A DNA stretch of 64,000 nt from Apostichopus japonicus (lineage: Eukaryota > Echinodermata > Holothuroidea > Aspidochirotida > Stichopodidae): assembly GCF_037975245.1 (NCBI RefSeq), contig NC_092582.1, positions 5,496,001-5,560,000 of the forward strand. Direction: 5' to 3'. Below are positions 1-12,700 of this stretch, piece after piece (within the stretch, counting starts at the first letter, position 1; each line of letters starts with the position of its first letter). The position numbers were made by a program, and so were the translations under genes. The notes below the pieces were generated by a model. The model did not search any database. It was not told the origin of the DNA and worked only from the letters and a program-made list of their open reading frames with translations.

Positions 1-339
1 CTTATCAACTGTCAATTTGCAAATCCACAAAATAATAAATAAATGAAAATAAATATAAATGACCCTGGCAAACTGTAACTGTGATATATAATATGCACAT
101 TAAATATACTGTGGAAAACCTGCCTTGTTTGGAACCAAGTTTACACGTAAAATACATCATTAATGCAAAATGCAAAGGGACAAAAGTAACAGCGAAAAGT
201 TCCTTTCAGCTCAGTATCGTCCCTTATTATCAATTACTTGAAGATTGTAAACTCTAAACTTCTTGGAGATGGCACATTGCCAAAGTGAATGATCAATACA
301 TTGTTTAATACCATGTAAAATGAATAAATAAACTATTTC

Positions 340-762
340 AATCATCTAGGTTATTGATTAGTACTTACAGAAAGAGGTACCAAGGTTCTTCTAGACTTAC
401 TCATAGATCATATTCTAGGTTATTAATTAGTTTGGCTAGGGTTGTCAACTTACATCAAGGCTTCCTGTTTATTATTCAACTACTGATAGTTGGCTAGTGT
501 TCATCCAGACTTATCTACATTTCACATCCAGTTAAAGTATTACTCAGCTGTTGCTAGGGCTGTAGACTTACTCCAAGTCTTCTTCCAGAGTTCTGCCAGA
601 ATGACCTAAATTTCACACTTTATAATTTATATGACCAGCTGTTGCTGGGGCTGTATAGACTTACCCCAAGTCTTCTTTCAGTTCATTTATTAACTATCAT
701 TAAGAGTTCTTTCACACTCTTATTTATTGTATAATCAGCTGTTACCGGGGCGACAGACTTAC
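340..762 (-). repeat. Tandem decayed copies of a CCDC18 exon end with its splice donor
   Basis: The 3' end of CCDC18 exon 19 and its donor (AGACTTACCCCAAGTCTTC on the plus strand, about 756-774) recur downstream in the intron: nearly exact at about 656-674, slightly changed at about 562-580, and more decayed near 449 and 390. Each is preceded by a relative of CAGCTGTTGCTGGGG (starting at 736, 636 and 545). Spacing is roughly 91-100 bp, and similarity falls with distance from the exon. Confidence 0.7.
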
Positions 763-3700
763 CCCAAGTCTTCTTCCAGCTCATTTATCAGCTGTTTCTT
801 TTCTTTAACCTCTGCTCTACTTCTCTGAAGTAGATGCTGCAGTTCTGTCAGCTGTCTAGATGCCTCCTGCAGCTCACCTCTGGCTCTGTTTCGCTCTACA
901 TCTAATTCTCTTGAGTGAGTCTGATGTTCACTAACCTCGTCAACCTTGGCACTGAGGGCTTCCTCTAACTCAGAGACTAACAGACAGGAAAAGTACAAGA
1001 ATGAAACATTAGATTTACAACATGATTATAAAATTACTCCCAAATGCACAAGGAACCGACGGCAATTGCCCTACAATGCCAATTAACGTGGCATTTAACA
1101 AGAAATGTCAAACATTTAATACCACAGCAGCAAACCAGGTGCAGATATGATAAATGGTGAGTACACATCAGTAAATCAAGAAATGTTCGAGTGACAGCGA
1201 TACATAGCGTCCCCATTACAAGCAGTTTAATGGCATAAAATACTAATTTATGAATGTTTGAAAAACTATACTATGAACTGCATTCTGACCTCAAAAGTCA
1301 CGATATCTACTCGTTATAAGTCACACTCACCGTGTGGATTTATTGTGTTGGCTACCGCTGGGGTGAGATAAGGAAGACAGCTTCGGTTACTTCGTAGACC
1401 ATATGATACCCGGAAAATCCGGGTATAAACCAAGCAAGGGCTAACCGGGTTGACCTTGTAATGAAGGCATAGTTTTAAATAAGTACTCAAATATGGTGAT
1501 TTCCAAACTAGTGATTTATATCATTACCTTTTTGCTTTTCTTCTGTCAATTTCTTCTCCAGTGTCTGTAGCTGACACTGTACAGCAACTAATTGGTCATT
1601 TTGTTTGGATTCAGTCTTCTGATGACCACTGACCTCTGTCTCTAGAGAAATAGTTTTCCTCTGAAGTTGCTGCAATTCCACTTTGACTTTACTGTACAAT
1701 GGAAATAAAGGGAATTAGGTTGGTTATCTACCGGCCGAGCTTGGTAAACTTGACTATATAGTTGAGGGTGCTGGATACTGGCTGCACTCAATTGGATGCC
1801 CTCAGTGACATGCTGTACTGCTTGAACTGTGCACACTTGGGTGTGACAAGACTATTAACCAAAACAACTATTATAACAATAACTCTGTGCACGTTCAAAA
1901 TCTTAATGTGCATATCATATAGGCATGCATCGGTTATACATCGCATGCCAATAACATACAATCATTTGCCGTGTTATTACCCTTCCATATTGGTTATAAT
2001 CATTGGGGAAGTCGTTACAATAATAATGATAATAATAATATCAGTTTAACCATTGAAAAAGACATTGCAAATTACTTTTCTTTCAGTAGGTGCCTGAAAA
2101 ATTCTCAGCATATTGCCCGAATTTTCACAAAAAGAAATTGGTTTGGGGGGCTGCAGCCCCCCCAGCCTCCTACGCCTATGAAAACTATCGGTGTACATGG
2201 AAATGAAAATTCTTTCTTCATTTATATCTCCCCTGAGTATGTAGACTGTACTAAAACATCACATGAATTGTACACATATTCATGAATCCAAACCAATTTG
2301 TACCAAAAACTATCAGGTTATTAACTACAAACCAATTGTTATATTTGATTCAGTTGGCTAAAAAAAAAAAAAATGCATTATTAGCAGAGATTGAGCTCAG
2401 AAACTGGAAAGTTGTGGCAAGTTAGCATGATGTAGTATGAGCATTCCTCAATGGCATGTTTTTCCACATCTCTGTGATGTTAAATAACCAGGAAAATGGA
2501 TTTTGAACAGATGGCCACCTGGCCACCCAGCCAGCCTTCAAACCCACCTTTCCAGGGTTTCTTCTTTATATCTAATCTAATAAACGAATAAGTTAAACGG
2601 AGACTCATCGATACAGGATATGAGCAGTAAAGTCTCAAACATGACTCACACCCCCGCACACACACGCAAGATGGTACGACACTCGGTACACACCATATGG
2701 TAAAATGAAATAATAACCTTGCTACAAACATCTGTTGTTATCACACCATTTACCTGTGTTCTTTCAACAGTTCTTGTAATTGCTTCGTCTTCTCGTCGAG
2801 CTTAACGGTAGCTTGATTAAGTTTCGTGTCCAGACTATCCGATTCCTCCATACTCTGTGCTCTTAGCTTGGTCAATTCTCTCTCAAAGTAGCTCACCTGC
2901 AAAATGGAGAAATTTTACTGAGAGTCTCAAGGGAGGGAGGAGGTGGGAACAAGGGTGTAGGGATTTCCTCTGGGTCTGTGGTACATGGGGGTGCTCTTAC
3001 GACCATCTCCTTATCTATTATTGCCCTCTTCATTAATTGTTGACGTTACTCCTAACCACTAGGAGTGTCACTACCCATACTCTTTGCAGATTTTAAGGAT
3101 ACTAACCTGTTCTTCAAGTTGACTTTTTCTTCTAGTTTAGTGATGTGTTGGTTGCTCCTTAGTAACATATCTTACTAAACCACGACCCCTGGGGCTGCCT
3201 CCCCCTCACCCGGCCCATTACTATCAGCCACTGCCCCTGCTCTTTACAGGTTCACATTACAAACCTGTTCTTCAAGTTGGCTCTCTCTTTCTTCTAGTTC
3301 AGTGATTCGTTGATTGCTCCCTAGTAACATCTGTTGTCTCTCATCCAAGGCTCTCTCCAGGCTAGTTGTCTGGTTTGCCTTCTCTTCCATCTCATCAATG
3401 GTACGTTGTAGCTGGTTTTCAAGCGTCAGTACCTAAAGATATAAAGGTCATCCTTCTCAATCTTCTTCATTCTCATTACATAAATTAAATGAATCTATTC
3501 AAGTGGTGTATAAGTGTGAAAATGCCAAGTCAAAGATAGTTATACCTATTTAATTATAACCTAACCTAACTTAGTTATACCATTCAGCTAACTTATTCAC
3601 ATTTCCTTAAAAGTATCTCTTGGAATTTATTCTAGAAAGCTAAGAATTAATTGGTGAGAATGTGTTTCAAAGCAATCTCGTCACAAGAATAGTAAAGAGG

Positions 3701-6700
3701 AAACCAATTCAAAACCATGATCAGATAGCTTCTGTATAAGATCACAGTTTCTGTTTAACTGAAATCACATACCGCCTGATTTGTAAGGCAAACAAAACTA
3801 CTAAGAAACAAATTTCACTCTGAAGCTACTTCTCTTGTGTATTGAAGAGGACATTGAGCGGCGGTCCCGAGAGCAGGAATGGGTGTGACAGTACACGCCT
3901 GTCTTGAACATTCACCAAAAAAGAAAGGCTAAGAATCAGCTGGTGTTTATCCATGATCATCAAGTGCATAGTCTTTCAAATGAGCTTTGTTAGGCTTCTT
4001 AACACTTGGGGAATACTAAAAATATCTAAACTAAACTAAGCTGAGCTAAACTAAACTAACCTAAGCTTAACTAACCTAAACCAACCTAACCTAAACTAAC
4101 CTAAACTTACCTTACCAACCTAAACTTACCTAAACCATACTAAGCTAAACTAACATAAACCAACCTAACCTAAACTAATCAAACTTACCTAACCTAACCA
4201 GGGATGTGCCCACACTGGGCGGTCCCACCCAGCACTAAAAATTACCGCCCAGCACTGTCTGAAAATCGTGAATCCCCCCCCCCCCAGCACTATTTTCATC
4301 TGAAATCCCGACATTCCTAGCAATATATTCAACATAAATTGGGCCTAGCCTATGCCAAAATCATACAGACTAATAATACATCAGTTACGCATGCGAGATA
4401 CATTACTTACGGCTCTCAATCGGTCCCTTGTGAAATCTTTTTGAAACAAACTAATAACTTTTTCCAGGTACTTAATATATTTCACTGAAAAAAAATTTAA
4501 AAATGTAAATTATTAGCAAAACTAGTTCTTGTGTATGTGCTTAAAAAGCTACACAAGTGCCAGCATATGTCATCTGAGCACCTTCAAAAATCGATAATTT
4601 CTCAAAGGGGAGGGGGACACCCCTCCCGCTTAGACCCAGGACGGTGATCAGTATCCCCGGCACTCACGAAATCCTGGGCACATCCCTGCTGACCTAAACT
4701 TACCTAAGCCGTACTAACCTAAACTATACTAACCTAAGCTAAACTAACCTTTAAACCAACCTAACCTAAACTTAACTTACCTAACCTAAACTAACTAACC
4801 TTAACTAACCTAAGCTAAACTAACCTAAGCTAGACTAAATTGTGTACAAAATACTAATATTATGATTCACAGATTAAAATTGTTTTCCTACCTCATGAGA
4901 TTTTGTGGCTGTTTCCAGTTGATGTTTCTCTCGGCTTTGTTTTAGTTTGGTGATGTACATGGCTAATTCCTCCTTACAGATGACCAGAGCTGCCTCTAAC
5001 TGAGATGATCTACTCCAGCCTTCCTTCATTTGTCTCTCAAGGGTTTGTCTGGCTACATCATACTCTGAATCTTTCTGCTGGAGAATCTACATGACAAATC
5101 AAGATTAACAAAAAGTTTGACAAATTTTGGTTCCTTTTGTTGTTGTTTTTCTTCAAATTTTACATACCATTTTCTACTTCAAAAGTAGGATTCATCTCAT
5201 TATGAATTCACTACAGTCATTGGGATATTGCTAACTTCATAGCCACTTAGATGAAGACCCTCTCTAGTCAAAGCTCATGACAAAATTTAAACAGCTCTAG
5301 GATTCCTTGCAAATCTTTGTTGTGTTAGATTGACCTGGAATGAAATCCTTTTGAGATGCTAACAAGCCATGGATATATGTGGGAGAAGCCACATGGCTTT
5401 TAACTCACACTTCATGTTGGGGGGCTAGTTAATTTACAGTGTTAGCTTATTTTGAATTGGTTTTGGCCATTTGGAAGACAATTTCAGTTGGGAAAAGAAT
5501 GGATTTCTCCTGGGAGCAAAAACCTCCCAGAAGCTAGGTTTCATTGCTTCCAATGCCAACTCAACCATAGCACTGATTATGTCAATCATTGAGCTGCAGA
5601 GCAGGTTCATTTATTTATTCATTCCAGTATATATATAAAATTTTATAAAGATACGTTAACAGGAAGAATAACTAACATAAAAAGATACAGGATATCATAT
5701 AAAATACAGCTAAACGAGCAAAAGTTAATACATGTTAGATATGGCATTGAGCTGCATAAGAGCTTTTCTAATCCCACAATTTGCTTTCAATGTGAGTGCT
5801 TAATGTTGGGAACTATATATCCATCTATAGCGCCCAAACTGCTAAACTAAAATGCCCACATCCGGGGAATTAATCAATGACAAACACTGGGAATATTCTT
5901 CTGCAAAATCTTCTGGATTATACAGCAAAGAAAGATGAACCTTCACATACTCGATTGTATACTTACCATCAAAAATTTGTATAGAACCAGAACCAACCAT
6001 TGAAGCAGGCCCCCACTCACCACCATCACCACTGCTCATCGCCTCTTCCAACCCTAACATGCTACCTTCCTGTCACCGTCCAGTCACGTGTCTCTCAAAC
6101 CCGGCCCACAAAGTTCAAATTTAAAAATAACTCTCTAATTTCCGATCTCTCACTTTAGGAGTCTTTTTTTTACTGGTCGCCTTTTGGAGGAAACAGCTAT
6201 TTACAAGACAATCTATGCTATACTTACCATCTGAGTCTGATGGAGTTTGGCTTCCAGCTGACCGACCCGAACCGTCTTCTCCGTTATCTGTTTCTGAGAA
6301 TTTTCATTTCTTTTGTTTTCATCTTCCAGATGAGACTTCAAGTTAACTACCTCATCCTGGAGCTGAAGATGAAGATAACAAAAAGAGTGTACAGGATCTC
6401 AAAGGATTTCTTGATAATTGAACAAGTGATAAAGACAGATAAAATACTACATTGTCTTATCTAAGCCTGGTCAAATTATAACCGTTTTTATCACAGTTAG
6501 TCATAAATAAAATAACAGGAGAATGCATTTCCTTCCAATACATCATTAAAAACCAGGACACTTCCTTTTGACATTTGCGACGCAAGATGTGGATAGTTGA
6601 GTGGATATCGCTTTTACTTGTTGAATATTCATGAGGGTCTCACAGGGTATATAATATCTATTACCTGGCCAATGTGATGTTCCAGTTCTCTACACTGTTC

Positions 6701-9700
6701 AGAATGCAACGATTGTTCTTCTACTAACTTCTCTGAAATTTCTTCCACATGTTTAGACTTCTCTGAGAATTTCTTCTGTGAAATTTTACAATATGAGATA
6801 GGCAGCCTTTAAAAGATTGAATACATAAATGGTGTTTTTGTAAATATTTTTTGTATTAATATGTAAAGAGCACATATGAAGGAAATAATAAAAGAAAATA
6901 TGGCAGTAATACTTGTTTACATTAAGATCACTATAATCACTAATCAGCATGCACATAATTAATGAGCACTATCTATTTATTTTTCCTTCATGTGTGAGGA
7001 TACACATAGTAAATGAGCACTATTTGTTTTTATTTTCCCCCATGTGCAAGTATATACATTGTTAATGAATACAATCTGTTATTTTCTCACATTTAATATT
7101 CATTAGCACTATTTGTTTATCTTTCACATAATTATGTGAAGATACACATATTTAGCAAGCACTACTTGTTTATATTGGTAACATGTGCAAGTATACACAA
7201 AGTTAATTAGCACTATTTGTTTCTTTTTCCCATGTGCCAGGATACACATAGTAAATGAGCATTATTTGTTTATTTTTGGGACATGTGCATATATACAGAG
7301 TTAATTAGTGTTATTTACCTCCTTCCTTTTACCTCCTCTAAACCAACGACAATGTCGTATTCCTAACATAGTTACTAAACACATAGTTACTACTAATCCC
7401 CTTACATCTATCTCTTTGTGTTCACCATGGTCATTACCCTGTCTGTATTCTGTGTGTGTTTTTGTCCCTTCTGTTACTGTTACTTGTCATTTAGCTTATG
7501 AAGATGATCCTGCTAGGATCGAAACGTCAGGCCAATTTATATTTACACATTCTCTTACACAGGCTCTCTAGTGGATAAGCAGTTTGCTACCAGTTTTATT
7601 ATATTTTGAATTTCGTAACATAGTTATTAAAGTTAATAGCTCAACTTCTCAGGTTTACTAATTAAAAACTCTCATCAGGAGGGAAATTCAGAAAACATGC
7701 AGAAAGGCAAAGTGTGTAATTTACCTCCAATATGTCAAACTGGTTACTCTTTTCCCTGAGTTTAAGATCGACCTGAGATAACGATGAGAGTTGTTCTCTG
7801 AAGTCGGTGGTCGTCTTCTCCAGCTGACTCTCCAGACTCACAATCTGCATCTCTTTCCTTTGAAGCTGAAAACAGAAGAAACATGACCGAATGAACTTAA
7901 CGACATCGTTAGTGATTTGTGTAATTGTAATATCATTGGTACCAGATTACTGTTTTATTTGAAGGCTACAACTTTCCAATTGTCACCTCAGAAGGATGTG
8001 TTAAGTGCTTTCGATAGTAAATCACACACTATGATGTAGAGAAAATCTTTTATTTTCATTGAAATCTTACATTTTCTCTATTTTGATTGTTAAACTAGGT
8101 TATAAATTTGTATGTAGAACAGGGATAGTCTTTTAGGAAACCATACTTAGCTTAGAAGGATGTGTCAAATACTTGTAAGGACTGTGTGTTAATATTATTC
8201 TTATTGCTATTGTTTTTATACTGTTGTTGTTGTTGTGATTGACATTGATCGTTGTGATTGTAACTGGCATAGCTATGGCGATAAGAGGTTCTATGGTTAT
8301 CTGTGAGGGTTTTCCTGCAGAGCGAGGAGTAGCGGAAAAAAGGAAACATACAAGATGTGTTACGTGTGTGACGGTTAAAATGACACGTATAGGGTTATTT
8401 CCACTGGTCATAGACTAATTAGCATAATATGCAAGGTGTTTGTAGCGTATTCAACAGTAAATGCCAAAACGTATTGTTAAGGAGCGAGGCGCGCTAAATA
8501 AAAACAAAAGGTCTCTTACAAAGGATGAATATTTGAAACACATGCCCCTAATTGCAAGCATTGCTTCCAGGTGGAAATGGGCAAATGAAATGGAACACGA
8601 GGTTTAGAAACTTCACTTCACTCTGAGCATTTAGGCAGAGTAGACGGCGGTTTTAGGCGTTAGCAAATAGGGCGTCGATCACAGTATATATGTCGTGGAG
8701 ACAGGCCTAGGGTATATATTAACGGGAGAGGCTACATTGTCTGGGTAGACATTAAGTTCATATATAGACAAAGTGTCTCACTCCAGACTCCCGAATTATT
8801 GTGGTTACTGCTGTCGTCATTGTGGTTGTTACTTCTGTCGTTACTGTGGCTAGTTACTGTGGTTACTATTGTTGTTAGAGTGCTTACTTCTGTTGTTATT
8901 GTGGGTGTTACTGATGTTGTTATTGCATTTGATACTATTGTTGTTATTGTGGTTACTGTTGCTGTTGTTACTGTTGTTGTTATTGTGGTTGTTACTGTTG
9001 TCGTTATTGTGGTTGTTTTGTTCTTGTTACTACTCCCAATGTAACAAGCCACATTTAGCTGCCGTTCAGAGATAAATCAAAGTTATCTCACATCCTGTGC
9101 CATCATTCCCTATCAGACACATACTGTAACTTTACATTATATATACAAATTATAAGTATTTGTCATAGCTGTATTAATAATCCCAACATACTTTGTGATT
9201 GCTTCAATGACAGTCAACTTTCCTCTAACTATGGTTAACTTAAGGTGATTGTGCAATATATATGACTTGCAAATTGGCTGAATTTCATCAAAAGTGACTG
9301 AAATCCTGACCATAGGACTTACCTCTTGGGTCAGATGGGAGAGTTTACTGCCTTTCTCTTCCATGTCCTTCTGTATTTGCGTGTAATGAGAATCTCGTAA
9401 TTTAATCTGTCGGCCGAGGGCGTCCTTTTCTTCCTTTACCTCTTTCAGCTGACTCTGCAGTATCTGTAGTTTCTTAACTTGATGATTCCTTTCTTCGTCT
9501 AATTTGTTTATTATTTCTTGCAATTTAGACGACTTTCTTGCATCTGTACGAAAAACGAGAAGAGGAAGATAAACCAGAGGTTAGAGCTAAGCGGGGGGGG
9601 GGGGGGGTATGCAAGCAAAAGATGTGTTAACTTGTAACACTAAGCGCTGTTCTTTCATCACAGGTACCAATCTACCAGAAAGTTTGAAAGATACTTTCTT

Positions 9701-12700
9701 AGCATTTCAGCAACAATAAATTTGATGGTACTTCTCAAAGGATTATTTGGCAAATGTTGTTTTTTATCTTTTATTATATATTAAATTCAGGTGAAAGAAG
9801 ACTTCTCGCTGTATTTCCACACTATAACTTTTTTTAAGAAAACTTCCGAATTAACAGATAGATCTCCATATCTACAGTTCAAAAGCATGGCATTGAGGAT
9901 GATATCATAAGTAAGCATACAAATAAGCATTTTCCATAGGTTTTTACATGGTTGCTAAAATAGATTTTTCTGAAGACCTTTAAGCAAATGCCGTCCGGTA
10001 AACAATTCCCATCATGCTTCATTCTATGTAGCGCATGACTTGGAGTTGATTGAGGAGTGAGAAAATATAGAGAACGTAAATCGTTACACACTTACTCTTG
10101 CTGCAGTCTTTACTTACGTACATGTTCTTCCTACCGTCTAACGGTGTAATGCGAGAACTGCTATTTTGGGAGCCTAACCAAGCTTTGCATCTGTACATTA
10201 ATACTAATACTACAAATACACCATCCGATATAACACAAGTGTCAATCAATATTGGGTACTCCTCTAATCTGTCTGACCTACCAATCTTGCTCTGCTCTAC
10301 GATTGTGAGGAGTTCCGATCGCAGCCCATCCAGGACACTCTGATCGCTGTCCAGTCCGGCCGATCTCTGCTGCAATCTGGCGTGATTCCTCTGAAGTTCG
10401 GCATTCTTGATAGCCTTCCTCATCCTCCAGTAGATGACACACACAAATGATACGAAAAGAGTTTCAAATATATAATGGAATTACTATTAGTGCTGACATA
10501 TTGCATAGCCATTTTGAGGGTTGTGGATTTTCCTAATTTCCATAAAATACCACAAAATGTTAAGGTTCTGCATACAAGAACAGCAAGCATCTCAATTTGC
10601 AGCCGAAAAAAAGCAATTTGGTCACTTTGTACAGTAGAATAGTTTGCTATGTGAAAGTGTATAGTTATTGGTGATTTTGGTAGATACTGTTCCAGAGCGC
10701 TGAGAGCGGTAGTCTGAAAATGCTCGTACTTGTTTTTTTTCCTGACAAGATTTATAGGTTCTTAAGACTATAAGGCAGATGATATTTAATTTTAGGACCA
10801 TATCCATTAATAATTTTAATTTTGTGTAAAATTTGCAGACTGAAAAATCTAGGAGGCTGTCTCAGCTTTATCATTTACAATCTCATCTTGACCATCGTTG
10901 CTGAAGGATTGGGGAAATCATCAGAAATAGGAGAGTAGAAATGAATCTCCCACAGCCCTTCCACTTTTTCAAATAAACGAACAGACATGTGACAAGGTTC
11001 CTATAATTACCAGAATGATATTAAACAAATCTAGTCTTGTAAGTCCCCACACCATGATTAAAATTGAATCCACAAATCTAGTCTTGTAAGTCACTACACC
11101 ATGTTTATAATTGAACCTACATGCTATTATACCTTAATTCGGCAGCAGCAGTTCTAGGGCTCTTCTTGCCGTCCGCCTCTAAGGTACTGTGTTCTTCCTC
11201 CAGGGTCTCTGCTCCAACCCCGTCCAGCCTGGCTGACTCGGGAGATAAATAAAAGTGTCTCTCATCTACGGGTGCCGAGTGACTTATTGTGCTCAGGCTG
11301 CTCTCACTTGTTACACTAGGAAGCCTCTGACAAAAAAGAAGCAAACATACCCAAAAATGGATGGAAATAAAGCAAACAATAGAAAAAAATTCTCTTAATT
11401 ACATGCATGCATCATTGAATGATTATGAAGATAGAACATGAATACTGATAGAATCAGCTGTCGATATCTACATAAACATACGCAAATCAGACGCTGCGAG
11501 CAGGCCAGTTTCTTTTCCCTCCATTCTTCTCGTAGGCTTCCTACAAGTGTCAATTAACGTAATTACTCTATGCAAACGAGGACAACAAAAGCAGGTGCTC
11601 CAACATGGGTGCAGTGAGAAATGTGTCTTTGAATTGAGGAAGCAAGTCACACAGATACCTCCAAACTTTCTGACAAATTATATATTTATGCTCTGTGCAT
11701 TCAGTAACAAAAATTCCATTATTTTAAAATTTTCTAACAAGAGTGTACTTTGGAATTACATATTTATCTTCATTTATCAACCAAAGGGCACTTTGTAATT
11801 GCAATTTTTTTGGCATCAAATAGACACTTTCCAAAGTGGGAATAGGCTACTTTGTATAACCAATGGGTAGCTTTATGACACAGGATGCATTGAGGTTTTT
11901 CAAAACCCTGAGGGGAGGACTGGATGGAGAGGGGGGGGGTGAACGGTGTCCTCCTACTATGCCAACCCTGTATGCAAATGAGCAACTGTTCCGTACCTTT
12001 CTCTGTTCTTCTCTGAGCTTTCCAAAGTTATCTTCACTCTTCTCTATATCTTTCCTGACATCTATCAACTGTTGTCTCTGCTGTTGATTTGTTTCCTGTA
12101 GTTCTACATTCTCTCTTTTGGCTTCATCGAGCCTGTTTCTCAATTGTTCTAGTTGCTTCTCTTGACCTGATATGACATCTTCTAGCTCTTTGCTCACTGA
12201 CTGAACACCAGACAAGCTATTGAGGTTGATTTTCAGTGATCTATGAATAACGATATGATACAATGATGCCATAAGCTTCGATTGCTGACACTCCAAAGAG
12301 CAAAATATTTGCATAGCACAGAACATGAAACATTATGGGGCTATGATGTCAATGGTATGTCCACGCTCATGTATTCAAGGCTCTCTCAGCTCACAGCAAA
12401 CCATAAATGTTAAGACTTGAACACTCATCTCACTCCTTGAATGTGTCTCTCAGATCCTCAGACTAGGGATGACATGAAATCAGAACTTAGCAGTAGGATA
12501 ACAAGCTTAACTTTAATTAGTACTGAGTAATGAGAACAAGCTCATGTAAATCCTAACCGCTAATCCACTGATAAAGTAGATTCTGTGGTATCAATCACTT
12601 TAGAAAAAAATATCTTTCACTCTACCACGATTACTACCCTCCTCCATAATGTTAATCTCCAACATATAAAACTAATCCTAACACTGCGCAAGCATTTCTC

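Noticed and set aside
8732-9075. Overlapping open frames on both strands (poly-Thr/Ile or poly-Leu/Val)
   Set aside because: They are produced by a low-complexity GTTRTTGTGG repeat.
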